Of a stretch of 11,071 nucleotides of DNA, positions 1 to 9,435 are shown in pieces. Each line of letters begins with the position of its first letter. The stretch's first letter is position 1. The translations under genes were made by a program, and so were the position numbers. Source of the stretch: JBFLVQ01 sp040758525 (lineage in GTDB: Bacteria > Acidobacteriota > Blastocatellia > Chloracidobacteriales > JADJPF01). The notes below the pieces were generated by a model. That model ran no database searches, was not told the origin of the DNA, and saw nothing but the letters and a program-made list of their open reading frames with translations. The DNA is taken from positions 1 to 11,071 of the forward strand of contig JBFLVQ010000286.1 of the NCBI GenBank assembly GCA_040758525.1. Reading direction: 5' to 3'.

Positions 1-564
1 ACAGGTAATACCCAAATCTATCCATTGAGTGCGATATCTCTCCTTAATGTACGTTATGGATTGGCAGCAATATTAGCAGTGGCAGTATTCCCAGTTGTTT
101 GGTTGTCGCAAGCGCGTAGCAAACTAAGGTTTTTCGTTTTGTTACTATTGATTCTTATACAGTATGGTTGGCTACTGGCGGATGGCCCACGACAATTGGC
201 AGTCTTGCAGGAGCCTTTCCGTAATACTTATAACACTCGAGAAGCTCGTGCACGCGCCAAATTGGCTGATTACTTACGAGAAAATCCTCCTAATGCCAAG
301 ATCATGCTTCATAGTGGCGAGCTTGGTCAGACAGTTTTATGGGGAGGTTTGAAGTTTCGCGATCTAGTTTTTGAAGGACTCAGTGTCTGGCATAGTGTAG
401 AAGTACCGGCCGAAGTCGAGAGTGTGATTGTTAGGGAAGGGGATCAGCTTTGGCAGAGGCTAAACCAAGATAGCCGTTTTCAACAAGATTTCCAACTCAT
501 CTATAGTGTAGCGCCTCTGCCTAAGATAATGGTTTGGCGTCGTCGTGCACACATCAGCCATTAG
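1..564 (+). CDS. C-terminal part of a GT-C/GT39-like membrane glycosyltransferase (5' truncated by window)
   Basis: The reading frame is open from base 1, so the gene starts upstream of the window; the TTG at 25 is an internal leucine codon. The visible 187 residues hold an N-V-R-Y-G motif (about residues 16-20) at the start of a hydrophobic segment, like the Asn-Arg-Tyr-Gly region near the end of many polyprenol-phosphate-dependent (GT39/PMT-like) glycosyltransferases. Two transmembrane segments follow (about 21-37 and 43-60). After them comes a soluble tail of about 125 residues, probably extracytoplasmic, rich in charged residues and ending RRRAHISH. Such enzymes transfer a sugar from a lipid carrier to an acceptor at the membrane. 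The catalytic N-terminal part is outside the window, so substrate and even the exact family are inference. The stop codon lies one base from the stop of the convergent PNP gene. Confidence 0.6.
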   Translation, partial: TGNTQIYPLSAISLLNVRYGLAAILAVAVFPVVWLSQARSKLRFFVLLLLILIQYGWLLADGPRQLAVLQEPFRNTYNTREARARAKLADYLRENPPNAKIMLHSGELGQTVLWGGLKFRDLVFEGLSVWHSVEVPAEVESVIVREGDQLWQRLNQDSRFQQDFQLIYSVAPLPKIMVWRRRAHISH

Positions 565-565
565 A

Positions 566-1387
566 TCAGATTTTGGTTACAATACGCCGCAGTAGATCGA
601 TAAATGGCTTGCTTATCGTTGTACCAATATCTAATACTTCTTGGTGAGTAAGAACACCATCCTTGATACCGGCGGCAAGATTCGAAATACAGGAGATTCC
701 TAGTACCTTCATATCCATATGGCGTGCAACAATCGCTTCTGGCACAGTTGACATACCTACTGCATCTGCACCCATTTTGCGCAACATACGGATCTCTGCT
801 GGGGTTTCATAGCTTGGTCCAGGCACAGCGACATAGATACCTTGCCACATACGTAGTCCTAGCGCATTCCCCTCTTGTTCTGCCAATTCCCGAAATGGGC
901 GATAGTAGACTTCTGTCATATCTGGAAAACGTGGACCAAAGCGGCTATCGTTAAGACCACGTAGTGGGTTGCTACCAAGCAGGTTGATATGGTCTTCAAT
1001 AATCATCAAATCACCAGGCCGGAAATCAGTATTAAGACCACCAGCGGCATTAGTGATGATCAGATTCTTGATACCTGCTAATCCAGCAATCCTAAGAGGG
1101 AAAGTGACATCTTCGAGCGAATAGCCCTCATAATAATGGAAACGGCCTGCCATTACACTGACTGGTACACCATGACAGCGACCTATCACTAGCTTGCCAG
1201 CATGGCCTTCCACAGTAGATTTAGGTAGGTGTGGGACTTCACTATAAGGGAATGAGACAGCATCTTCTAGGCTATCAGCAAAAGCGCCTAAACCAGAGCC
1301 TAGGATGACAAAAGTCTCTACTTGATAGGGAACTAACGATTTCAGTAGTTGGGCAGCCTGAGAGGCCTTTTCGTAAGTAGTTAACAT
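566..1387 (-). CDS. punA: Purine nucleoside phosphorylase I (trimeric PNP, PunA/DeoD2 type)
   Basis: The 273-residue protein is full length for trimeric purine nucleoside phosphorylases, which split inosine or guanosine with phosphate into base and ribose-1-phosphate in cytoplasmic purine salvage. The family motifs are present in order: the GSGLG phosphate loop (30-34), EGHAGKL with His62, MAGRFHYYEGY (79-89) with the phosphate-binding Arg82 and His84, TNAAGG (112-117), PGPSYETPAE with the purine-binding Glu194, GMSTVPE (211-217), and SNLAAG with Asn236. The start is the ATG at 1387. An AAGGAG lies upstream (1401-1406 on the complementary strand) with a longish 13-base spacing. The gene lies 53 bases after the JAMM peptidase gene on the same strand, so the two are probably co-transcribed. 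Assignment to the PNP family is secure; the symbol is by family resemblance. Confidence 0.95.
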   Translation of the reverse strand: MLTTYEKASQAAQLLKSLVPYQVETFVILGSGLGAFADSLEDAVSFPYSEVPHLPKSTVEGHAGKLVIGRCHGVPVSVMAGRFHYYEGYSLEDVTFPLRIAGLAGIKNLIITNAAGGLNTDFRPGDLMIIEDHINLLGSNPLRGLNDSRFGPRFPDMTEVYYRPFRELAEQEGNALGLRMWQGIYVAVPGPSYETPAEIRMLRKMGADAVGMSTVPEAIVARHMDMKVLGISCISNLAAGIKDGVLTHQEVLDIGTTISKPFIDLLRRIVTKI

Positions 1388-1440
1388 TGAGATGCTGACA
1401 CTCCTTCTCTGATTTTGTCTATTAATCTTACTGTTCTGAT

Positions 1441-1848
1441 TTAGTCAATGATGGCGAAATTGACTCCTCTAACAGCGCCTCTTTCGATCTGAAAAGCATA
1501 GAGTTCACGCACTGGATGTAGTGAAAGGATAAAGTTTATTGCTTCTGGATAAAAGGCCAATGCGATATCTCTAGTCGAAGGATAAGCTTGAGATGCAGGA
1601 TGCGAATGGTATATGCCTAGTTGTTGCTGACCGAGCGCACGCATCCGTTGCATGGCTGGGAATATCTCTTCGGGGGCAGCAAAAAAGCTCCTAGTCGGCT
1701 CTTCAGCACGATTGGTGAGGGGATAATAGTCAACAAAAAGGCTGCCAATGCCGCCTAATAGGCCGCAACACTCATTAGGATAACTCTGCTCGGCATGCAC
1801 TTGCATCGCCGCGGCAACCTCTTTACGCACTCTATACATTGCTATCAT
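1441..1848 (-). CDS. JAMM/MPN-type (M67) zinc metallopeptidase
   Basis: A compact protein of about 135 residues belonging to the Mov34/MPN/PAD-1 (JAB) fold. The complete JAMM zinc signature is present: the upstream catalytic glutamate in NECCGLLGG (Glu26) and H-S-H-P-x6-S-x-x-D (His81, His83, Ser91, Asp94, numbered from the ATG at 1848). Bacterial members cleave isopeptide or peptide bonds at the C-terminus of ubiquitin-fold sulfur carriers, for example CysO-cysteine hydrolase (Mec). No ubiquitin-like or ThiF/MoeB gene is visible here, so the substrate is unknown. The frame is open back to 2037, but the extra residues look noncoding and would overlap the recF start. The ATG at 1848 or the one at 1839 fits the family length better; neither has a clear Shine-Dalgarno. 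It is divergent from recF and upstream of PNP. Confidence 0.85.
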   Translation of the reverse strand: MIAMYRVRKEVAAAMQVHAEQSYPNECCGLLGGIGSLFVDYYPLTNRAEEPTRSFFAAPEEIFPAMQRMRALGQQQLGIYHSHPASQAYPSTRDIALAFYPEAINFILSLHPVRELYAFQIERGAVRGVNFAIID

Positions 1849-1931
1849 TGTACTGATGGCCGAGATAAAACAACCATATCTTTTAGCACACAACCTCTTC
1901 TGGATGCAATAAATTCCGCAACCTTGGGAGC

Positions 1932-1961
1932 TGGACAGAAGAAGGTTATTTCTGTTAGCAT
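1932..1961 (+). promoter_or_regulatory. Possible sigma-70-like promoter for recF-gyrB
   Basis: In the region of about 150 bases between the divergent JAMM gene and recF there is TGGACA at 1932-1937 (one mismatch to TTGACA). It is followed 18 bases later by TAGCAT at 1956-1961 (two mismatches to TATAAT); an overlapping CATAAT lies at 1959-1964. Position and orientation suit transcription of recF starting near 1968. This is a consensus match by eye only. No convincing leftward promoter or operator was found in the same region. Confidence 0.25.
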
Positions 1962-1999
1962 AATTAGTTCGTTGCCCTGGGTTGGGTTGGCGGCTTCTT

Positions 2000-5844
<3,845 letters not shown>

Positions 5845-5876
5845 CGGTTAGATCTTAATATCACAAAAGACAGAGA

Positions 5877-5908
5877 GGCGTACGTGCATTAGCGTGCGCC
5901 TTTTCTTT
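5877..5908 (+). terminator. Rho-independent terminator after gyrB
   Basis: GGCGTACGT (5877-5885) pairs with GCGTGCGCC (5892-5900) over nine base pairs, two of them G-U, around a six-base loop (GCATTA). TTTTCTTT follows directly at 5901-5908. The stem starts 32 bases after the gyrB stop and ends before the amidohydrolase gene, so it should end the recF-gyrB transcript and implies a separate promoter, or read-through, for the next genes. Confidence 0.8.
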
Positions 5909-5930
5909 AGCAGCATTTCTCACCAATATG

Positions 5931-5935
5931 AGGAG
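5931..5935 (+). promoter_or_regulatory. Ribosome binding site for the amidohydrolase gene
   Basis: AGGAG lies four bases before the ATG at 5940 and ten before the ATG at 5946, and falls inside the frame if the ATG at 5928 were used. The 5928 start has no Shine-Dalgarno in front of it, so 5940 or 5946 is favoured. The last base of this site is the first base of the GATC cluster. Confidence 0.5.
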
Positions 5936-6221
5936 ATCGATGATTATGATCAAGTTGACACGCAGCAGATCTCTTTTCCAGAAATTGATCCCGATCTTGA
6001 TCGGATCGCTGATCTTAATGGGATCGATCTCGGCCAGATCAGATCTACCTAGATCAGATAGATCTGATCGGACTGGATCGATCTCGGATCAGATCGAGAT
6101 CGATCTTGCTATCGTGGGTGGCAAAACTATAACCATGAACGATAGTTATCAGGTGATCGAGGATAGTTATATTGCGATCCGGGGAGATCGGATCATTGAT
6201 CTAGGATCAAGATCAGAGATC
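5935..6221. repeat. Dense GATC cluster 1 (29 copies in 287 bp)
   Basis: GATC starts at 5935, 5948, 5968, 5987, 5993, 5999, 6004, 6011, 6022, 6026, 6037, 6042, 6052, 6061, 6066, 6076, 6080, 6087, 6092, 6098, 6102, 6155, 6176, 6186, 6191, 6198, 6205, 6211 and 6218. Eighteen of these fall within 5987-6105. All three codon phases are used (6, 10 and 13 copies), so a repeated peptide does not explain it. Inside are a 13-bp direct repeat GGATCGATCTCGG (6021-6033 and 6075-6087, 54 bp apart) and an inverted repeat GATCAGAT/ATCTGATC (6052-6059 and 6062-6069). The cluster covers the translation start, signal peptide and linker of the amidohydrolase. GATC is the target of Dam-type methylases. Any regulatory or architectural role is inference. 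Confidence 0.9.
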
Positions 6222-7415
6222 AGCAAGAAGTATATTGCTAAGGCTAGCATCGATGCGACAGACAAGGCCGTCTTGCCTGGATTGATCAACACCCATACAC
6301 ATGTACCTATGGTGCTCTTTCGTGGTATCGCGGATGATCTAATTTTGCAAGAGTGGCTTACCAAATATATCTTTCCTGCCGAAGCCAAGAATGTTTCACG
6401 TGAGTTCTGTTATTGGGGCACGCTGGCGGGTTGTTTAGAGATGATTCAGGGTGGTATCACCACCTATGTTGATATGTACTATTTTGAGGATGAGATTGCT
6501 GAGGCGACAGCCAAGGCTGGTATGCGAGGTGTCTTGGGCGAGACGCTGATCGATTTTCCTGTTGCAGATAATAAGACTCCTCAAGAAACTCTCCTGTATA
6601 CAGAGAAGTTTGTGCAGAAATGGAAAGGTAATCCATTAATTGTGCCAGCAATTGCGCCACATGCACCTTATACTGTTAAGCCTGAGAATCTACGTGCGGT
6701 AAAAGCCTTTGCTGATAAGTATGATGTTCCTATTATTACTCACTTGGCTGAGACAGTAGGGGAAGTGGATGATATATCGAAGCGTTATGGTGCACGACCA
6801 ATTCTACATCTGGAAAAGCTAGGACTATTGAGTGATCGTTTGATTGCTGCGCATGTGGTACATCCCAATGATGATGAATTGGCGCTGCTCAAGCAGCGTG
6901 GAGTGGGCGTTGCTCATAATCCACAAAGCAATATGAAGCTAGCCTGTGGGGTCGCGCCTGTACCAGCAATGCGACGAGCTGGTATTGCTGTTGGATTGGG
7001 TACGGATGGTGCTGCTTCAAATAACGATCTCAATCTATTTGAGGAGATGGACACAGCAGCTAAACTTCATAAGCTTCATTCCAACGATCCAACTGTAATC
7101 AGTGCTCGTGACGCATTAGAGATGGCCACCATAGACGGTGCCCGTGCGATCAATCTTGATAAGGAGATAGGCTCACTAACAGTTGGCAAGCGGGCCGACT
7201 TAATTATTATTAATCTGCAGGGATCACATCAACAACCACTCTATAATATCTATTCTGTGCTAGTCTATGCTACTAAGGCGGCTGATGTTGAGACCAGTAT
7301 TATCAATGGTAAGTTGGTGATGTCAAACCGACGTGTGCTTACGTTTGATACCCAGGAAGTTCGACAACAAACAGTCAAATACCGCGAACAGATCCTTCGG
7401 AGTTTGGAAAAATAG
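5940..7415 (+). CDS. Signal-peptide-bearing amidohydrolase of the MTA/SAH deaminase (MtaD/TrzN-like) family
   Basis: A metal-dependent hydrolase of the amidohydrolase superfamily. The closest recognised group is 5-methylthioadenosine/S-adenosylhomocysteine deaminase, which converts the adenine moiety to hypoxanthine and releases ammonia. Numbered from 5940 (491 residues), the metal and catalytic residues are present: HTH at 119-121, His268 and Glu271 in THLAET, His305 in AAHVVH, and Asp356 in GLGTDGAASNN. A C-terminal composite beta-sandwich strand GKRADLIII follows. Unlike typical cytoplasmic members it begins with a Sec-type signal: basic start KLTRSRSLFQK, hydrophobic core of about 15 residues, then SISARS. 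After that comes a Ser/Asp/Arg-rich linker (SDLPRSDRSDR). There is no lipobox cysteine. The 5' third of the gene is the GATC cluster, with AGA arginine codons otherwise uncommon here. The stop overlaps the methyltransferase start (TAGTG). The ATGs at 5928 and 5946 are alternative starts; the substrate is inferred. Confidence 0.85.
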   Translation: MIMIKLTRSRSLFQKLIPILIGSLILMGSISARSDLPRSDRSDRTGSISDQIEIDLAIVGGKTITMNDSYQVIEDSYIAIRGDRIIDLGSRSEISKKYIAKASIDATDKAVLPGLINTHTHVPMVLFRGIADDLILQEWLTKYIFPAEAKNVSREFCYWGTLAGCLEMIQGGITTYVDMYYFEDEIAEATAKAGMRGVLGETLIDFPVADNKTPQETLLYTEKFVQKWKGNPLIVPAIAPHAPYTVKPENLRAVKAFADKYDVPIITHLAETVGEVDDISKRYGARPILHLEKLGLLSDRLIAAHVVHPNDDELALLKQRGVGVAHNPQSNMKLACGVAPVPAMRRAGIAVGLGTDGAASNNDLNLFEEMDTAAKLHKLHSNDPTVISARDALEMATIDGARAINLDKEIGSLTVGKRADLIIINLQGSHQQPLYNIYSVLVYATKAADVETSIINGKLVMSNRRVLTFDTQEVRQQTVKYREQILRSLEK

Positions 7416-8095
7416 TGATAGAGTTTTTCAAATTGCTGTTTATTGGGATCTTTAACCTCTTCTACAATCTCGTACTAGGCATCTGGGAGTGTTGCTGCTT
7501 GGCGCGATTTGGTTGGTGGTGGCGGTTACGTGCAGTCTTTCTTCTATACTATATTACCGATAGTCCATTTGGTGTGATCAAAAGGGAAGGGCAACGAGCA
7601 CCAGTTGCACAGCAGAACCTTATTTATGGTGAGACACCTTGTTTGACAATACGTGATATTCTTGCTGAACTGTGTCCTCAAGATGGGGATCACTTTGTTG
7701 ATCTAGGTTGTGGCCGTGGGCTAGTGGCTTTTTTTGTTCGGTTTTATTATCGCATACCAGTCACAGGTGTTGATGTAATTCCCACTTTCATCAATAGAGC
7801 AGGGAGAATTGCGCACCGACTGAGCCTTAGTGGAATCGATTTTATGCGAGAGAATCTCTCTTGGGTGACACTAGAACAGATTGGGCGTGGTACGATCTTT
7901 TATCTTGCTGGCACTACTTTTGAAGAAGAGTTGCTGGAAAAGATCGCTTTACGATTAGAGCTACTGCCGCCTGGTGTACGCCTTATCACTCTTTCTGAGG
8001 CACTTCCTTCGGAACGGTTTCGAGTTGTTGCCATCAAACCTTATTTCTTCTCTTGGGGGAAGACAACAGTTTACTTTCATGAGAAGGTGGTGTGA
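7415..8095 (+). CDS. Membrane-anchored class I SAM-dependent methyltransferase
   Basis: A protein of 226 residues with a hydrophobic N-terminal segment (about 3-24, rich in Phe, Leu and Ile) and a second aromatic stretch near 33-47, then a Rossmann-type methyltransferase domain. Motif I is FVDLGCGRG at 94-102, the SAM-binding acidic residue is Asp120 in VTGVDVIP, and the fold continues with LPPGVRLITLSEALPS and a terminal strand pair KPYFFSWGKTTVYFH. The layout resembles small bacterial proteins annotated as DOT1-like or class I methyltransferases; the substrate cannot be read from the sequence. It starts at a GTG whose first base is the last base of the amidohydrolase stop (TAGTG), a clear sign of translational coupling. 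Its product S-adenosylhomocysteine is a substrate of enzymes related to its partner, which suggests a functional link. Confidence 0.75.
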   Translation: MIEFFKLLFIGIFNLFYNLVLGIWECCCLARFGWWWRLRAVFLLYYITDSPFGVIKREGQRAPVAQQNLIYGETPCLTIRDILAELCPQDGDHFVDLGCGRGLVAFFVRFYYRIPVTGVDVIPTFINRAGRIAHRLSLSGIDFMRENLSWVTLEQIGRGTIFYLAGTTFEEELLEKIALRLELLPPGVRLITLSEALPSERFRVVAIKPYFFSWGKTTVYFHEKVV

Positions 8096-8097
8096 AA

Positions 8098-8202
8098 GTG
8101 AACAGGATTGCCAAGATGGCTCGTCTCTTCAGCGCAGATTATGGTATAACTCAAATCTGCGCGGCTATCAGCGATTTTTACAGCCACCTGGATAAGCACT
8201 GA
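8098..8202 (+). CDS. Possible 34-residue small protein, unrecognised
   Basis: Starting at a GTG two bases after the methyltransferase stop, an open frame of 34 codons reads MNRIAKMARLFSADYG and onward to SHLDKH, then TGA. AAGGTGG lies about eight bases before the GTG inside the end of the methyltransferase gene, a plausible ribosome site, and codon choice looks ordinary. The middle of the frame contains a perfect 9-bp hairpin. No family is recognised. It may be a coupled small protein, the remnant of a larger gene, or chance. Confidence 0.3.
   Translation: MNRIAKMARLFSADYGITQICAAISDFYSHLDKH
8132..8162 (+). other. Perfect 9-bp inverted repeat downstream of the methyltransferase
   Basis: GCGCAGATT (8132-8140) and AATCTGCGC (8154-8162) are exact reverse complements around a 13-base loop. 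A T5 run begins only about 12 bases later, so this is not a canonical intrinsic terminator. It could still end or stabilise the upstream transcript, act as a protein-binding site, or reflect coding constraint in the overlapping 34-codon frame. Confidence 0.4.
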
Positions 8203-8212
8203 GTAGAAGCTT

Positions 8213-8216
8213 GGAG
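8213..8216 (+). promoter_or_regulatory. Ribosome binding site deciding the TIG/NHL protein start
   Basis: GGAG with a nine-base spacing precedes the ATG at 8226. The upstream in-frame TTG at 8211 overlaps this GGAG and lacks its own site, so the ATG is preferred. Confidence 0.55.
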
Positions 8217-8225
8217 TCATTATCA

Positions 8226-9254
8226 ATGACCGCCGCACCAAAAATCAGCAACCTCTCGCCTACCGCTGGTGTGTGCGGAGGGGAAGTGATCATTACTTGC
8301 AGTGATTTTGATACTTCGAATTTTCGCACCTGCAAGGCCTTCTTTGGTCGCACACCTGGACGCATCGTAAGCGCCTCACTCAATCGTGTGATTGTTTCTG
8401 TGCCGGATATTACTAATGTCGAAGATCGGCTTGCTGGCCTCTCACTAAGAGTAGGTGAGATGGAAAGTAATGTCATTCCTTTCAAAGTGGGAGAGAAGCT
8501 TGCAGATAATCTGCATCCTGTCGCTAATCCTGCTTTTGATGCTGAGACGGGTAATCTTTATGTTACGCTCTCGGGCACACGTGGTCAGAAAGTCCCCGTT
8601 TCGGTATGGAAGATCTCGCCCTCTGGTGAGATGAGCCCTTTTCTCTCTGATATCATTAATCCTACTGGTATTGCCTTTGACCGTGAAGGCACAATGTATG
8701 TGTCTAGCCGCTATGACAGCAATGTCTATCGTATCTCACCATTCAAGGAAGCAGAGGTATTTGCACGCAATTTGGGCATTGCTACAGGGCTTGCCTTTGA
8801 TCGGCAAGGGCAACTCTATGTTGGTGACCGCCAGGGCACAATCTATCGAATCAGTGAATTGGGTGATGCCCAACCATTCGCTACTCTGGAGCCAAGCGTA
8901 TCTGCTTATCACCTCGCTTTTGGTTCAGACGATTTTCTTTATGTGACAGGTCCCACTGCCTCTAGTTTCGAGAGTGTTATCCATATCAGCCCCAATGGTG
9001 AAGTCAGTCGCTACTTCACTGGTCTAGGGCGACCGCAAGGAATCGCTTTCGATCAAGATGGTAATTTATATGTTGCTGCTAGTCTTCACGGCCACCGAGG
9101 CATTATTAGGATCACTTCTGACAAGCAGGCAGAAATGATAGTAGCAGGCTCTTCAATGGTGGGTCTTACCTTTGACGATGTGGGCAATATGGTAGTTGTA
9201 ACAACCCGGGAGGTCTATCGCGTGCCTATGGGAATCAGAGGGTTTCAATTGTGA
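8226..9254 (+). CDS. IPT/TIG domain plus NHL-repeat beta-propeller protein
   Basis: A protein of 342 residues without a signal peptide or membrane segment. Residues about 5-92 form an IPT/TIG (immunoglobulin-like) domain: PKISNLSPTAGVCGGEVIITCSDF is the typical opening, and NVIPFKV closes it. From about 100 to the end lie NHL/SMP-30-like propeller blades of the pattern GIAFDxxGxxYV...xIxRIS, clear at NPTGIAFDREGTMYV, ATGLAFDRQGQLYV and PQGIAFDQDGNLYV, with weaker blades between. Such propellers mediate binding, and some are lactonases; no catalytic residues can be named here, so no enzyme function is claimed. Lack of a signal peptide suggests a cytoplasmic location. The position just upstream of a site-2 protease and scpA is an arrangement I associate with acidobacteria (inference). 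Confidence 0.8.
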   Translation: MTAAPKISNLSPTAGVCGGEVIITCSDFDTSNFRTCKAFFGRTPGRIVSASLNRVIVSVPDITNVEDRLAGLSLRVGEMESNVIPFKVGEKLADNLHPVANPAFDAETGNLYVTLSGTRGQKVPVSVWKISPSGEMSPFLSDIINPTGIAFDREGTMYVSSRYDSNVYRISPFKEAEVFARNLGIATGLAFDRQGQLYVGDRQGTIYRISELGDAQPFATLEPSVSAYHLAFGSDDFLYVTGPTASSFESVIHISPNGEVSRYFTGLGRPQGIAFDQDGNLYVAASLHGHRGIIRITSDKQAEMIVAGSSMVGLTFDDVGNMVVVTTREVYRVPMGIRGFQL

Positions 9255-9268
9255 AGGAGTTCCCGCAA

Positions 9269-9367
9269 ATGAGACTAATTGATCCTATATTGGAAGAGTT
9301 TAAGCATGAGGCTAGCACAACAAGAAAGTTATTATCATCTGGCAGGCGCATTAGGTTGCTACGTTGA
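9269..9367 (+). pseudogene. Probable remnant of a DinB-family gene (N-terminal 22 residues only)
   Basis: An ATG with a good AAGGAG (9254-9259, nine-base spacing) opens a 32-codon frame reading MRLIDPILEEFKHEASTTRK, then LL and ten unrelated residues before TGA. The first 22 residues resemble the start of DinB/YfiT-like four-helix proteins, which commonly read like (I/L)xxxLxEFxxEAxTTRxLL. Full-length members have about 150-180 residues; here no convincing continuation is seen in any frame before the M50 gene at 9436. I read it as a gene deleted after its first helix with its ribosome site left intact. A small functional peptide is the alternative. The family match is from memory and not tested. 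Confidence 0.45.
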
Positions 9368-9435
9368 CACTTTGTGATCAGCGTGTTACCTTGGAAACTG
9401 ATCTCCTTAGATAGGTTTTTCATAGGAGCGAGTTT

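Noticed and set aside
25..564. The first gene starting at the TTG at position 25
   Set aside because: The frame is open to base 1 and the residues before it fit a membrane protein continuing upstream; there is no ribosome site.
6087..6105. Cyanobacterial HIP1 (GCGATCGC) repeats as the source of GATC enrichment
   Set aside because: The flanks are mixed (AGATCA, GGATCG, CGATCT) and the octamer GCGATCGC is not the repeated unit.
5845..6240. The GATC-rich region as a chromosomal replication origin
   Set aside because: No DnaA boxes (TTATCCACA-like) were found near it, there is no AT-rich unwinding region, and the cluster lies inside a coding sequence. Proximity to recF-gyrB alone is not enough.
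8098..8162. Inverted repeat as an intrinsic terminator for the methyltransferase operon
   Set aside because: The stem is not followed by a T tract; the nearest T run is about 12 bases further on.
9364..9392. TTGACA at 9364-9369 as the -35 box of a promoter for the M50-scpAB genes
   Set aside because: No acceptable -10 box at 16-18 bases (TTACCT or TACCTT at best), so the match is probably chance.
9235..9423. Leftward open frame of 62 codons across the TIG/NHL-M50 gap
   Set aside because: No ribosome site or recognisable domain; it is antisense to the end of the TIG/NHL gene and to the DinB-like remnant.
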